Shown here piece by piece: positions 12,140-24,415 of a stretch of DNA of 64,000 nucleotides. Origin of the DNA: Theropithecus gelada (lineage: Eukaryota; Chordata; Mammalia; Primates; Cercopithecidae). The notes beneath the pieces are model-generated. The model was given only the letters and a program-made list of their open reading frames with translations. It had not been told where the DNA came from and ran no database searches. The position numbers were made by a program, and so were the translations under genes. Position 1 is the first letter of the stretch, and the number at the start of each line of letters is the position of its first letter. The stretch lies in the NCBI RefSeq assembly GCF_003255815.1, contig NC_037689.1, forward strand, positions 21,248,230 to 21,312,229, read 5' to 3'.

Positions 12140-13196
12140 AACAATAACTCCCATCACGTACGCTTTTCTGTCAATTTTTGCTTCATGTGTTTTGACATTC
12201 TCTTCTTGGGTGCATATATGTTTATAATTTTCACATCTTCTGGTTGGATTGACAGTTATATTATAAAATGTATTCTTTTATCTCTAGCAACAATTTTGTC
12301 TTAAAGTCTATTTTGTCTGATATTAGAATAAGCCTCTCCAGCTCTCTTTTGATTACTATTTGCATGGTATATCTTTTTCCATTCTTTAACTTTCATATTT
12401 GTAACTTTGAATCCAAAGTATGTCTCTTGTGGCCAGAATATAGTTGTATCATTTTTTAAAATCCATTATGCTGTTTAATTCACTTATATTTAATGCTATT
12501 ACTGGTCAAGCAGGATTTGTATCTGCCATTTTGAAATTTATTTTTCATATGCCTTATGCCTTTTTGTTCTTCTAGTCATCCATTATTGCCTTATTTTGTG
12601 TTAAAAAGATACTTTCTGGTGTACCATTTAATTCTCTTGTCATTACTTTTACCGTATTTTTTTAAGTTATTTTCTTAGTAGTTACCCTGGCAATGACAAT
12701 TAACAGCTTAACTTAAAACAAACTAGTTCGGATTAATGCCAATTTAATTACAACAGAATACAAAAACCATTGCTCCAATTTATCTCCATTCTATGCACCC
12801 TTATTTGTGTAGATATTGTCATAAAAATTAAAGCTTTAAACATTGCATGCCCATCAATACAGACTTATAATTATTGCCTTATGAAATTGCCTTTTAAATC
12901 AAAGAGGAGAAAAAAATAGTTTAAAAAATAAATTTATGCTGTATTTTATATATATTTAACTATATAGTTATCTTTATCTGGGTTCTTTATTTCTTTACAT
13001 GGTTTTGAGTAACAGTTTGGTGTCCTTTCATTTTAGCCTGAAAGACTGTCTAATTTTTCCCGTTGGACAGGTCTACTAGTGACACATTTTCTCTATTTTT
13101 ATTTATCTGGAATGTCTTAAATTCTCCTTCATTTTTGAATGATAGTTTTGATAGATATAGAAGTCTTAGCATCTTAGTTGACAGTCTCTTTCTTTT

Positions 13197-13491
13197 TTTT
13201 TTTTTTTTTTGAGACGGAGTCTCGCTCTGCCGCCCAGGCTGGAGTGCAGTGGCCGGATCTCAGCTCACTGCAAGCTCCGCCTCCCGGGTTCACGCCATTC
13301 TCCTGCCTCAGCCTCCCGAGTAGCTGGGACTACAGGCGCCCGCCACCTCGCCCGGCTAGTTTTCTGTATTTTTTAGTAGAGACGGGGTTTCACCGTGTCG
13401 GCAGGATGGTCTCGATCTCCTGACCTCGTGATCCGCCCGTCTCGGCCTCCCAGAGTGCTGGGATTACAGGCTTGAGCCACCGCGCCCGGCC
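13197..13491 (-). mobile_element. AluY, Old World monkey type
   Basis: Antisense young Alu with near-consensus monkey AluY sequence (GGCCGGATCTCAGC, CACCTCGCCCGGC, CTTGAGCC). Target duplication begins GACAGTCTCTTTC (13180-13196 and 13492-13508). Confidence 0.96.
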
Positions 13492-13775
13492 GACAGTCTC
13501 TTTCTTTTAGCACTTCAAATATATCAACACTCTGCCTTCTGTCCTCCATGGTTTCTGATAAGAAACCTGCTGGTAATCTTATTGGAGATTCCTGATCTGT
13601 GATAGTATTGCTGCTTTCAAAGTTTCTCTTCATGTTGACAGTCTGATTATTATTTGTCTAAATGTGGATCTCTTTGAGTTTATCCAACTTGGAATTCATA
13701 GGGATTCTCAAATGTGTAGATTCATATCTTTTATTGAATTTGTGAAGTTTTTGGCCATTTTATTTTGAAGTATTC

Positions 13776-14100
13776 GGCCAGGCACAGTGGCTCACGTCTG
13801 TAATCCCAGCACTTAGGGAGGCCAAGGCAGGCGGATCACTTGAGGTCAGGAGTTTGAGACCAGCCTGGCCAACATGGTGAAACCCTGTCTCTACTAAAAA
13901 TACAAAAATTAGCAAGGCGTGGTGGTGGGTGTCTGTAGTCCCAGCAACTTGGGAGACTAAGGCAGGAGAATCACTTGAACCCAGGAGGCGGAGGTTGCAG
14001 TGAGCCAAGATCATGCCACTTCATTCCAGCCTGGGCAACAGATCTAGACTCCATCTCAAAAAAAAAAAAAAGAAAAAGAAAAAGAAAAAAAGAAAAAAGA
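13776..14100 (+). mobile_element. AluS, full length
   Basis: Complete Alu starting GGCCAGGCACAGTGG and ending in an (A)nG-rich tail (AAAAAG repeats, about 14058-14100). It is in inverted orientation to the Alu 284 bp upstream. Confidence 0.95.
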
Positions 14101-15180
14101 AATATTATTTCTGCTGTCTTTTCTCTCTCTTCTCCTGTTAGGACTCCCATTTTGAGTATGCTAGTATGCCTTCTGGTGTCCCACACGTCTCTTAGGCTAT
14201 GTTTTTCTTTCTTTTTTTTTTTTTTCTGCTCCTCAGATTAGATTATCTCAATCAGTCTATTATCAAGTCCACTGATTCTTTCTTCTGCTTGCCCAAATCT
14301 GTTGAACACCTTGACTGAAAGTTTTATTTCAGTTACTGAACTTTTCAGCTTGCAAGTTTCTTTTTAAATACTTTCTCTCTTCGTTGATGTTCTGTTCTGT
14401 ACTTGTAAGACATTGTTCTGTGCTTTGCCTTAGTTCTTCGGCTCTTTATAAAATAGCTGATTTCAAGTCAGTATCCCCAGCAACTGGGTTTCCTCAAAGA
14501 TAGTTTCTATTGACTCATTTTTACTGTGGATACGTCATAGTTTCTTGTTCCTTTGCTTGCCTCGTAATTTAAAACTGGACATTTAAAATAATATAACGTG
14601 GTAACTCTGGAAATCAATTTCTCCTACTTGCCCAGGGTTTCTTGTTTGCTTAGTGACTTTTCTAAACTAATTCGGTGAAATCTGTATTCCTTGTCATGTG
14701 TGGCCAGTGAAGTTTCTACTCTGTTAGCTAATGATTCGCTTGAGATTTCCTTTCATGTCTGAAACCAATAAGTCTCCCAGTCTTTGTTGAGGGTCTCTGA
14801 GTGCATGTTGAGGCACCCCCTCAACACTCAGGCAGAGTTGACAACTCCGCCTTAGCCTTCACTTCTTATTTGAATAGCACCTTGAAGTTAGTCAGACATA
14901 AAAAGTTAGAGACTTCTCAGGTTTTTCTTGAGCATGCAAAGAGCCCTATATATGTGCATGGCCCTCCAGATTTCCAGGAACATGTTACAATTTTTGAAGC
15001 CCCCATGGACATTTCATTTCTCAATTATTCCATTTAAGTTTTTTGTTTAGCCTATTGTCTACCTCAGTTGCAATCTATCTACCACCTCAGGCAGCTTCAA
15101 GGTTCAACAATTGCCTCCGTTGTTTTTGATGAATTCTCTGAAGAGAAAGTTTTACATACTGAGCAAGCTCCAAGTCAGGT

Positions 15181-15580
15181 AAAATAAAGATAGCCTTGAG
15201 GTTGATGTTTTCCAGGGAACCACAGACAGGTCAAATAATGATAATTCTCTGGAATGTCGCAAAGTGCTTCAACTCTGTTCTACCCGTTCCGGTGGCTGTC
15301 AGGATGCTGGTTTTCACTGATTGTAGGCTGTTGGTGTTTAAGGCTACCATGGAGCTGAAGAGAGGGGGATGGGAATATGGAAAGTTAAAATGCCAGAAAG
15401 CTTGCTGTTCTTGATGAGTTTTAGCCATTGTGCTTGAATAAATGCTACCCAGATTAGCACAACCCTTTGATTAATTTCCAGAGTTCTGAAAATGTTGATT
15501 CTGACCATTTTTCAGTGTTCTTATTATTTTTATGTAGGAGTGAATTTTCAGAGGTCCTTACTGTGCCATTTTCAGTCAAT
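15181..15580. other. No gene seen
   Basis: No secure call. It may be further L1 or LTR decay. Confidence 0.3.
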
Positions 15581-15584
15581 GTGA

Positions 15585-16070
15585 CATTGACACCACACCA
15601 TTAAAAAGTGGAGTCTATATCTCCACCTCCTTTAAATCTGTACAGGCCTTGTGAGTGCTTTGACCAACTGAGTCAGTGGAAGTAATGCTACTCCAGTTCT
15701 ACTTGTAGGCCATAACTACCTGCCAAATCCTACTTTCTGCCTCTTGGAAGCCAGCCATCCTGTAAGAAGGGCAACTACCCTGAGACCATCATGCTATGAG
15801 AATCTCAAGCTACACAAGAGGCTCTGAAGAATGATACAACATGTAGAGAGTGAGAGATCAAAGAGCACTAAGGTACTAGGCACATGGGTAAAAAAATCCT
15901 TCTTGGAAGCTAACCTTGCAGTCTTTTCTAGCTCATACAATCTGAACCAGAAATTTGTCCTGCTGAGCCTTTCCCAAATTCTTAGCCCACAAAATTGTGA
16001 ACAAAATAAAATAGTTATTTTTAGCCACTAGTTTTTGAGGTGGTTGTTATGTGATAATATAGCCAAAATG
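15585..16070 (+). mobile_element. Old LTR-like repeat (probably MaLR/MLT1 type)
   Basis: 'gtggagtctatatctccacc', 'ggccttgtgagtgctttgac', 'ctcttggaagccagccatcc', and a tail 'gccactagtttttgaggtgg' follow a recurrent primate LTR pattern in which 'aagccactaagttttggggt' precedes the 3' end. The subfamily was not determined. Confidence 0.5.
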
Positions 16071-16090
16071 GTAGATAATTAAAGCCAGAG

Positions 16091-16925
16091 ACAGGAGATT
16101 CTGCCCTGATGAAACCAGAGTCATTGTGACTGCCATTACTGCTATTCCAACACTCCCAGTGGGTACCTTTATCATTAAGTCGTTGAAAATTGTTTATTTG
16201 TTCCCCTTTTCAATTGATTTGTAAAAGGAAGGCTACCATAATTCCTCCTAAATATTCCTTTATTCTCTCTCCTCAACTCTAATGTCTTCACTCATGGGGT
16301 TTTTGGAGAGACAGAAGTCAATTTCAGTTTTGGAGACATGGAAAGGTTTACCCATCTCTTTAAAGTAAAGATGGCTCCCCCTTCCATTTTACCCCAACCC
16401 CTACATTTCCTGTGTTACACCATCATCATTCCCCACAGTGACAGCAATCCCAGTAAATAATGTCTCCTTGCTCCTTCTCTGGGACTCAGCTGTTTACTGC
16501 TCCATGCCCCTCGATATGTGTATTATACAGACTTCGTGTGGACAGCATGAGGATTCTTAAGTCCTTGCACAGTTTTTTTAAATTCAGAAATAGTCAATAT
16601 TGTTACTTTATTAATTCTCAAAATTTACTTTTAAAAATAATATTCAATTACTGAAACAACATTTAACAAGCTAGCTTTCCTTCAAGTCTTTAAGACCAGT
16701 TTGCAAATCCTATTATTCTATTTATATACACACTAAATCTTAACAGTCACTGACTAGAAAACCTTTGATTAATACTCAGTCAACTCAAATTGACCAGACT
16801 GAACTCCTTAAACTTTTAGCCCTGTTTATAATTCAGTTAATTCATTTACAAAAATTAAATTACATTCATAAATTTATTATATTAAAATTTCTCTTTAAGT
16901 ATTTCAAAGGCATGACCTAAAACTA
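16091..16925. other. No gene seen
   Basis: AT-rich sequence without recognisable repeats. Confidence 0.4.
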
Positions 16926-16929
16926 AAAG

Positions 16930-17230
16930 CTTTATTCAGTCATTCAGCAAATTTTTGAGCACCTACTATATGCCAAGCTCCTTTATAAATGTTCTGGATA
17001 CAGGAGCAAGCAAAACAAATTGCTTGCCTTTGTGGAGACTATATTTTAGTGGGTAAAATAGGTAATAAATAAATATATGATATCATTCCAGATACTGATA
17101 AATGCTCTATAGAAGAGAAAGTAAAGTGATATAGTCATTTTTTATTGAATGGTCAGGGAAAGCCTTTTAGAAGGGCTAACATTTAAGAAGAGTACCAAAT
17201 GAGATATTTTCACAAAACTTAATGCTAGAA
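16930..17230 (-). repeat. L2 LINE fragment (antisense)
   Basis: 'gagcacctactatatgcc', 'ggatacaggagcaagcaaaa', 'tggtcagggaaagcc' are in the order of the reverse-complemented L2 3' end. Confidence 0.7.
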
Positions 17231-17564
17231 AATCTAAAAATTCAACTTGAGACCTAGTGAACCTGAACCTCTCTTAGGCCTTCAGTACTGTTTGCCAACT
17301 TAGTAAATCTATCTCACACTTTCCAAATATCAATCAAAAGACTAAAATCAATGACAAAATCTTACATTTGAAATTGAAATCATAATCTAAGTCTTGCATA
17401 TTCTCTAACATGCCAAATTCTCTCTGATATTGCAAAAACATTACATACAAAATGTATAGAGTATTGTAATGATTATGAAAATCTATCCCAAAATTTAATT
17501 CTAAGCTTATTTTAAAACATTAGTATTAAGGTTAGAATGATTGAAATAATGACATAAATTCTTT

Positions 17565-17875
17565 ACCCTTCCCTGTATCCATGCCGTTTGCCAATTGACT
17601 GCAGCTCCTCCTATCAAGAGACAATATATTTTCCTATCCCTTGGTTCTGAGTCCAGGCACGTGCCTTATTTTGGAAAATGTGATGTTAACAAACATGAGA
17701 CAACTAGAGGCTTGAAAAAGTACTTGTTCTCTTTTGCCTCTATCATTGCCATGAGACCATACCAGGGCTATCCTGCTGGAGGATGAGGGAGACATGGAGG
17801 AAATTTGAGTTGCATCACAGAGATTTTGTGGTTGTTACACAGCATTATAGTAGAGAAAGATAACTGATACAGTCC
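17565..17875 (+). mobile_element. Old LTR-like repeat fragment
   Basis: 'gctatcctgctggaggatga' and the end 'aagataactgatacag' match the 3' part of the LTR family seen at 15585-16070. The 5' part is diverged. Confidence 0.4.
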
Positions 17876-17939
17876 CTGTATTTGTTCTTCATGTTCCATG
17901 GGTAGAAAATAAACTTAACAACTAAGACAAAATGTTTTC

Positions 17940-18385
17940 ATTTCAAGGGAGTTGAGCGTTTTGTGCAAAATTAGTCAAGATGAGATTCACCTGCAAAAGT
18001 AACTGACCAAGGAAAAATGTATTTCCCCTGATGTAAAAGTCTAGAGAAAGGCAGTCAGATTGGTACAGCAGTTTCATCATGTCAAGGACCCAGGCTCCTT
18101 CTATCTTTTTGCTCTAGTATAGGTCACCTCATTGTCAATGATGACTACCCCACTTCTAGCCATCTTATCTATATTCCAGCCACAAAGAAGGGAAAAAAGG
18201 GAAAGAATAAATATAGGCTTTTTCTCCCTTCAGAGATAGCTTCTGGATGTTGTACATCACTTCTTATATCACTTTGACAAAAACACATTCATATGGTCAA
18301 ACTTAGCTATAAAGAAGGCTAGAAAATATAATCTTGATTCTGAGCACACATATGCCCAGCTAAAAATCTGGGGTTCTATTAAAAT
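17940..18385 (-). repeat. Old LTR-like repeat, unassigned (antisense)
   Basis: The 'cacctcattgtcaatgatga' block, 'attccagccacaaagaaggg' and 'gcccagctaaaaatctgggg' follow a dispersed LTR-like family that I recognise but cannot name. The same type recurs near 36180-36640. Confidence 0.4.
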
Positions 18386-18389
18386 AAAA

Positions 18390-20055
18390 AAAGTAAAATA
18401 TAATATTTAAGGATAACCAGCTATCTCAACATTGCAATCTCAATGCTTAAACAAACTGGAATTACCAACTAGTTAAACTAGGGTTACCATCTCAGCAGAC
18501 AGGCCAGGTTGTCAGGACACAGAAACTACTAGGGTAAGGCCCTAATAGGTGTCCTTACCTTTTATACATTTGCTATGAAAACAAGAGACTCTATTTTTTT
18601 GAGAGCGACTGGTCTTTGTTGGTTTCAAGCTTTACCCTAAAGTTAATGGCTCCATTTGACTGAACTAGAAGTCGACCCTGAATTCCAATTAATTTTCAGC
18701 TAACTTCCTTCAGTCAACCTCTGTGCAGCCTGATTGAATTCTGAATTCTTATTATTTTTTTTCTTTTTTAGAAGGATGAAAACCAAATCAGTTACAGTTT
18801 TCATGTCTCTCAGTCATAACCCTAACGTCATCTAATAACATCATCATCAGAGTGCTTTACGTAAGCAACTCTGGCATTCCAGCTTTCTGAGATATCTCTC
18901 TAGATTTAGCAAAAGGAAATAACTTCCTAAAATGCTCCTGAGGTTTCCCAAAGGTGGCCATTTGTCTCAAATCAGGCTAGGATCACCTCTTCAATCCTCC
19001 CCAGACCACCCCTACCCATTTTGTAACTGCCCCTCCCTTTTGTTTTCCTCTGCATGGTGCCTTCCTCACTTCCACTTATCTCAACAATAGTTGATGCAAA
19101 ACATCCGATACAGCCTTGCCCATCTTTTGCTAAAGCAAAATAAACAGTAGGCTATTATTTAAAATACTTTGTTGAAGCTTTGTGGTAAACAGAGGGTAAT
19201 TTAAACACTAATTTGGAAAGATTTAAAACCTGTTCTGAGATATTTTTTTCTAGAGCCCACAGGTCTTACTCATTCCCAGAAGTCTCATACTGACCCCCTT
19301 CCTCTTTAGCCACTCAGCATGCCATCCTGTTGCTGAGAAGAAAAGCCCTTATCTCCTCAGATTAGTGACCTCTGTCTTGTGCTCTCTCTTAAACTCTTGG
19401 GCCTACAGCACACTCCCTTTAAGGAAGAAAAAACAGGTGAAAAGCCCATTCATAGCATAATAATCCTTCAGAGATGTAGTCTTCCTCCAAAGAGAAGAAC
19501 ATTTTACATTTTTATGCATCATAAGATCTGGGCCTTGCCTCTGCATAACTAAGAGATACATTAAAGTAGTATTTTTCCTGTGTACACAAAAGCTCAGGCA
19601 TCCCAGTGATAAATTCTGCCTTCACCTTGGGAGTTACAAGCAAAAATTCCAAGGTAGCTTTTTAAAAATAGCAACTTTTAGTCGTGCTTTTAAAGCACAT
19701 ATGACTAATTAGGCAGGCTGATAATACTTTCCCATGTTAATGTATCACTTAAATTCCACCTTCTGGATAAGAAATGAGATGGCTTACTAGAAAGTCACCA
19801 CCATTCGACTAAGATAAACAAAAAATAAAATGTAATGAGAAATGGAAAAATAATTGTGCCAGTAATCAGGGATGAGTTATTATAATTAGGACTAAATTTG
19901 ATTCGGACTTCTTAGAAGACAAAATCAAAAAGCATGAGTGTTTGTCTAGTTGATTAACCTGATGCGTCTTATACGATCCTATGATGTGGTGAACGGTTCT
20001 TTTAGATTCTCTTGAGTAGATCCAGAGAGAAGTGGGTCTAGAACCCACAGCTATT
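18390..20055. other. Repeat-free unique sequence
   Basis: About 1.7 kb without recognised interspersed repeats. Contains an inverted repeat at 19679-19707. No convincing exon: the pyrimidine tract ending in AG near 18770 is not followed by a good donor. Parts could be conserved non-coding sequence, but that cannot be judged from one genome. Confidence 0.4.
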
Positions 20056-20063
20056 GTGTAAGG

Positions 20064-20277
20064 CAGGAGTTGGTAAACAGTTTGAGTAGTTGGCCAGAGA
20101 GTAAATATTTTAGGCTTTGCAGGGCTTTATGGTCTCTGTGGCAGTTACTCAACTTGGTAAGTGTAGGACAAAGGTAGCCATAGACAATCTGTAACTCAAC
20201 GGATGCGGCTATGTTCTAATACAGAAACATGTGGTGATCCAGGCTTGGCTCACAAAGTGGTAGCTTGCTGACCCTGG
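20064..20277. mobile_element. hAT-type non-autonomous DNA transposon
   Basis: A 214-bp element with imperfect terminal inverted repeats (CAGGAGTTGGTAAAC at the left; TTGCTGACCCTG near the right end). It is flanked by an 8-bp target duplication with one mismatch, GTGTAAGG (20056-20063) and GTGTGAGG (20278-20285). Eight-bp duplications are diagnostic of hAT elements. Too short to encode a transposase. Confidence 0.75.
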
Positions 20278-20285
20278 GTGTGAGG

Positions 20286-20815
20286 GTATATATTAGGTAA
20301 GGGACTGCAGTGAATGGATGAGAAAGTTCCTTCTCTGGAAAAGGGGACTAGTTAGGTTGAATGTGTGAGATATTTATTTTGTAACCATTTTCTTAATGGC
20401 AACCACTTAAATAGTATAAGGTGCAGGCCCCCCAAAACTTGATACAGCCCCCGTGCGTAGGCAGTGAACAAGTAGATACAGATGTGGAAATGTCATGAAA
20501 TCAGGGAATGATTCTGGGACAGGTATATATGTAATGTCTTCACTTCCTCTTTGCAATTCATGTAAAATCTTTAAGTAATAAAATCAAATTTTCTTTTCTA
20601 TATTAGCTCACACAAAGTTTGAGCCAGACCTGTACAACCTCACCATTTCCATTGTTTTCTTTGAAACTATTTCTGAAAGTATTTTAAAGTTATCTTGGGG
20701 ATTAGCCATATTTTCAGGCCATTTTTTCACTTCCAAGAAAAGTTATGGTGGCTTAACTGATGCTGTAGAGTAGAATCTGGGGGAAGCACATGATAAGACA
20801 GGAGTATCTGTGGAT
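20286..20815. other. No gene seen
   Basis: Unique-looking sequence. Confidence 0.4.
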
Positions 20816-20831
20816 TCTGTCAGGTTTTTGT

Positions 20832-21154
20832 TGTTGTTGTTGTTATTCTTTCTTTCTTTCTTTTCTGAGGTAGAGTCTTGCTCTGTCACCCTGGCTGGAG
20901 TGCAGTGGTGCAATCTTGGCTCACTGCAACCTCCACCTCCCGGGTTAAAGCAATTCTGCCAGCCTCCCGAGTAGCTGGGACTACAGGTGCATGCCACCAC
21001 ACCCAGCTAATTTTTTTTTTTTTTTTTTGTATTTTCAGCAGAGATGGGGTTTCACCATGTTGGCCAGGATGGTCTTCATCTCCTGACCTTGTGATCCACC
21101 CGCCTCAACCTCCCAAAGTACTGAGATTACAGGAGTGAACCACCACACCCAGCC
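20832..21154 (-). mobile_element. AluS, full length
   Basis: Antisense Alu with (TTG)n and (TTTC)n tail and an expanded T run at the mid linker (21010-21028). Imperfect target duplication CTGTCAGGTTTT / CTGCCAGTTTTT. Confidence 0.92.
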
Positions 21155-22125
21155 CTGCCAGTTTTTAAAAGTTGCATACCACCATCTCCTCCATACACCT
21201 TCAAACAAGTATTTTATCAGTCAGAGCTGCCTTTGTTTACCTGCTTTAGTCTCTCATAAGAATCCCTTTGTTCTCAGAAGTATCCTGATTTGGTTTAAGA
21301 TGATCTTACATTAAACTCTTCCCCCAACCACAGAGCCTTAAACAAAACCCTAAAACTAAGACGCAAACTGGGAACCATGATTATGGATTCGCTGATGTGT
21401 AGCCCAAATGCATGGAAAAGTTTCTTGAATATTTGAGGAATGGAATGGTGTAATTACCTTTTAGGTTGATTGAAATACATCTTTTAAAGTTTTCCAGTAT
21501 GTAGACATATCCATCAGAAGGATTCCATCATGAATTTGCATTTATTTATGTGAAAATATGCTATCAGAGCCTTTTGTTCACCCCCCAATCACGCCATCTT
21601 TTTGTAGGCAAAGAAGATTCAATGCAGGCTTACTGCAAGCAGAGAGAATGGTTTGCTCTTTCTAAATTATCTACACGAGAGAAAACATTTCCTGGAAAGT
21701 CAATCCTCCATAAGTTGTAGATCTGTCTCTATAAGTTATAGCAAATACTGGCACCTACTGGTGAAAATATGACAGAGCAGCTATCACACAGAAACCACTG
21801 AGTCAGAGAGAAAAAAGAAACAAAGATTAGAAATTCAAAATATGCAATCAGGGATACCCCTGACAGAAATAAATTATCAGAGTTGAGAGAGAATGATAAG
21901 GTTCATGGAGAGAAAGAGATTCTGGAGACTGATAGCACACATGAAAAATTTTTTAAAAATAGCTAAGAGATGATCATTACTAACAGACATGATGCAATTG
22001 TAAAACCTCAGTATCCAATATAGCAGCGACTACCACTTCACTTGTCAAAAGTTTTCTATTTATTACTAAAACCAATAGAAAAACTCCTCAATTTTATTTG
22101 ACTAAAATTTTACTTAATTCCTGCA
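21155..22125. other. No gene seen
   Basis: Unique-looking AT-rich sequence. No exon or RNA gene recognised. Confidence 0.4.
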
Positions 22126-22129
22126 ATCG

Positions 22130-22282
22130 TTCATCTAAAAAATATTTATTGAGCACACTGACTATATTTTAAACACTATTCTAGGCTCCAGGAATACAGC
22201 AGTGTAATGACAAAGCCCCTGCTCTTGTGAAACATGTTCTATCAGGGAGGGGGTCAGCCAATAAAAAAAAAAGTAAATAATA
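22130..22282 (-). repeat. L2 LINE (antisense), left part of a split copy
   Basis: 'atttattgagcacactgact...aggctccaggaatacagc' is antisense L2. It resumes at 24005 after the L1 nest. Confidence 0.7.
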
Positions 22283-23965
22283 ACTAGAATACATAAGGAA
22301 CTTAAACAACTCAATATCAAACAACAATTAATCTTATTGTAAAATGGGCAAGTGATCTGAAAAGACATTTCTCAAAAGTAGATATACAGATGGCAAACAG
22401 GTATATGAAAAATCACTAATCGTCAGGGAGTGCACATCAAAACCAAAACAGTGTGGAGATTCCTCTAAGAACTAAAAGTAGAACTACCATTTGATCCAGC
22501 TACCATTTGATCCACTACTGGGTATCTACCCAGAGGAAAATAAGTCATTATACGAAAAAGATACTTGCTTGCACAGGTATGTTTACAGCATCACAATTCA
22601 CAATTGCAAAAATGTGGAACCAGTCCAAATGCCCATCAATCAATGAGTGGATAAAGAAATTGTGGTACATATATATGTGATGGAATACTACTCAGCAATA
22701 AAAAGGAAATAATTAACAGCATTCACGGAAAATTCGATGAAACTGGAGACTATTATTCTAAGTGAAGTAATTCAGGAATGGAAAAACCAAATATCATATG
22801 TTCTCACTCATAAGTAGGAGCTGAGCTATGAGGACACAAAGGCATAAGAATGATATAATTGACTTTGGGGACTTGAGGGAAAGGGAGGAGGGGGGTGAGG
22901 GATAAAAGACTACACACTGGGTTCAGTGTATACTGCTTGGGTGATGGGTGCACCAAAACCTCACAAATCACCACTAAAGAACCTACTCATGTAACCAAAT
23001 ACCACCTGTTCCCCAAAAACCTATGGAAATAAAAAAATTAAAACCAAAATGAGATATAATCTCATCCCAGTTAGAATGGCTATTATCAAAAAGACAATAA
23101 TTTTAAAATGCTGGCAGGATGCAGAGAAAAAGGAAACACTATACACTGTTGGTGGGAATGGAAACCAGCAGAGCCACTACAGAAAACAGTAAGGAGCTTC
23201 CTCCAAAAAACTAAAAATAGAACTATTATATGCTCCAGCAATCCCAGTGTTGGCAATATTTCCAAAATAAAGGAAATCCATATATCAAAAAGACATCTGC
23301 ACTCCCATGTTTATTGCAGCACTATCCACAATGGCCAAGTTATGGAATCAACCCAAGTGTCCATCAATGGATAAATTAATAAAGAAAATGTGGTATATAT
23401 ACACAATGGAATACTATTTGGCCATAAAAAAGATTAGAAAAGATTAAAAATTTAAATGAAATTCTGTCATTTACATCAACATGGATGGAACTGAAAGTCA
23501 TTACGCTAAGTGAAATAAGCCAGAAGACAAATAGCACATATTTTCACACATATGTGGGAACTATAAAAGTGAATCTCATGGAGACGAAAGGTAGAATGGT
23601 GGTACCAGAGGCTGGGAAGGGTAGGGGGAGGGGGAATGAGAGATTGCTTAAGGGATACAAACAGACGTTTAGATAAAAGAAATAAGTTCCAGCATTTGAT
23701 AGTACAGTAGGGAAATTCTAGCTAACAATAGTTTATTATGTATTTCAAAACAGCAAGAGAAGATGTGTAATGTTCCCAACACAAAGAAAAGATAAATTGT
23801 TTAGGTGATGGATATCCCAATTACCCTGATTTGATCATTACACATTGTATTCAGGTATCAAAATATCGCATGTATTCCTTTTGGGAACATGTACAACTTT
23901 TGGGGTATATGTACAACTAATATTTATCAGCAAAAATTAATAGAAACAATAAATATATAATATTT
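22283..23965 (+). mobile_element. L1M (L1MA-like) 3' end, interrupted by L1P
   Basis: 22283-22448 ('acataaggaacttaaacaac', 'gacatttctcaaaagtagat') and 23050-23965 ('gagatataatctcatcccag', 'tggatggaactgaaagtcat', 'aggctgggaagggtaggggg') are the C-terminal ORF2 and 3' UTR of one old L1, collinear once the insert at 22449-23049 is removed. Reading frames are broken. Confidence 0.85.
22449..23039 (+). mobile_element. L1P (L1PB-like) 5'-truncated insertion
   Basis: ORF2 C-terminal and 3' UTR sequence ('tactgggtatctacccagag', 'tgtggtacatatatatgtga', 'gggtgcaccaaaacctcaca', 'acctatggaaat') ending in an A-rich tail. The 10-bp target duplication AAAACCAAAA (22439-22448 and 23040-23049) lies exactly inside the older L1. 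Confidence 0.88.
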
Positions 23966-24004
23966 CAGATATATGGTAGGGAAAAATGAAGTAAAAAAGA
24001 GGTT

Positions 24005-24080
24005 AGGAGTACTCTGTTGCTATTTTATACAGGGCGGTCAGGGAAAGCTTCATGATAAAGTAACTTACAAGTATTTCATA
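24005..24080 (-). repeat. L2 LINE (antisense), right part of split copy
   Basis: 'ctattttatacagggcggtc' and 'agggaaagcttc' match the L2 segment expected after the left part at 22130-22282. Confidence 0.55.
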
Positions 24081-24209
24081 AAATTTTTATGCCTTCAGAT
24101 TGGAAGATGTAACTTCTTACTTCTTCTATAAACTATACAATAAGTATTCACACATTAAGGTATTTACATCTATTTGGTCAGTTTATGGAGCAATGGGAAA
24201 AGAGAAGCC

Positions 24210-24415
24210 ACCTTCCAGGTACCTACTATGTGCCACACGCTTTATATACGATATATGTTATCTCATTTAATCCTCATCATCAACCTCTGAAGTATTAGTA
24301 AGCTTGTTGTATAAATGGGGATGCTAAAGTTCAGTGAAAATAAGTGAATAACCCAAGACCATATAGTTGTTAAATATCAGAGGCAGGATTTGAACCCATG
24401 TCTGATGGGATTCAA
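24210..24415 (-). repeat. MIR SINE (antisense)
   Basis: 'ctactatgtgccacacgctt', 'tctcatttaatcctcatcat', 'aaatggggatgctaaag', 'ggcaggatttgaaccca': full antisense MIR order. Confidence 0.8.

Larger units (their letters stand above)
12140..15180 (-). mobile_element. Old L1 remnant, antisense, with two Alu insertions
   Basis: Stretches such as 'ttaaagtctattttgtctga', the 'cctctccagctctcttttg' block and 'tctttgagtttatccaactt' are the complement of L1 ORF2/3' sequence. Many frameshifts are present and no ORF survives. Alus occupy 13197-13491 and 13776-14100. The segment 14230-14770 resembles an L1M or HAL1-type region but is less certain. Confidence 0.6.

Noticed and set aside
18740..18820. Possible internal exon after a pyrimidine tract ending in TTTTTTAG
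   Set aside because: No donor site at a sensible distance and no protein-like frame.
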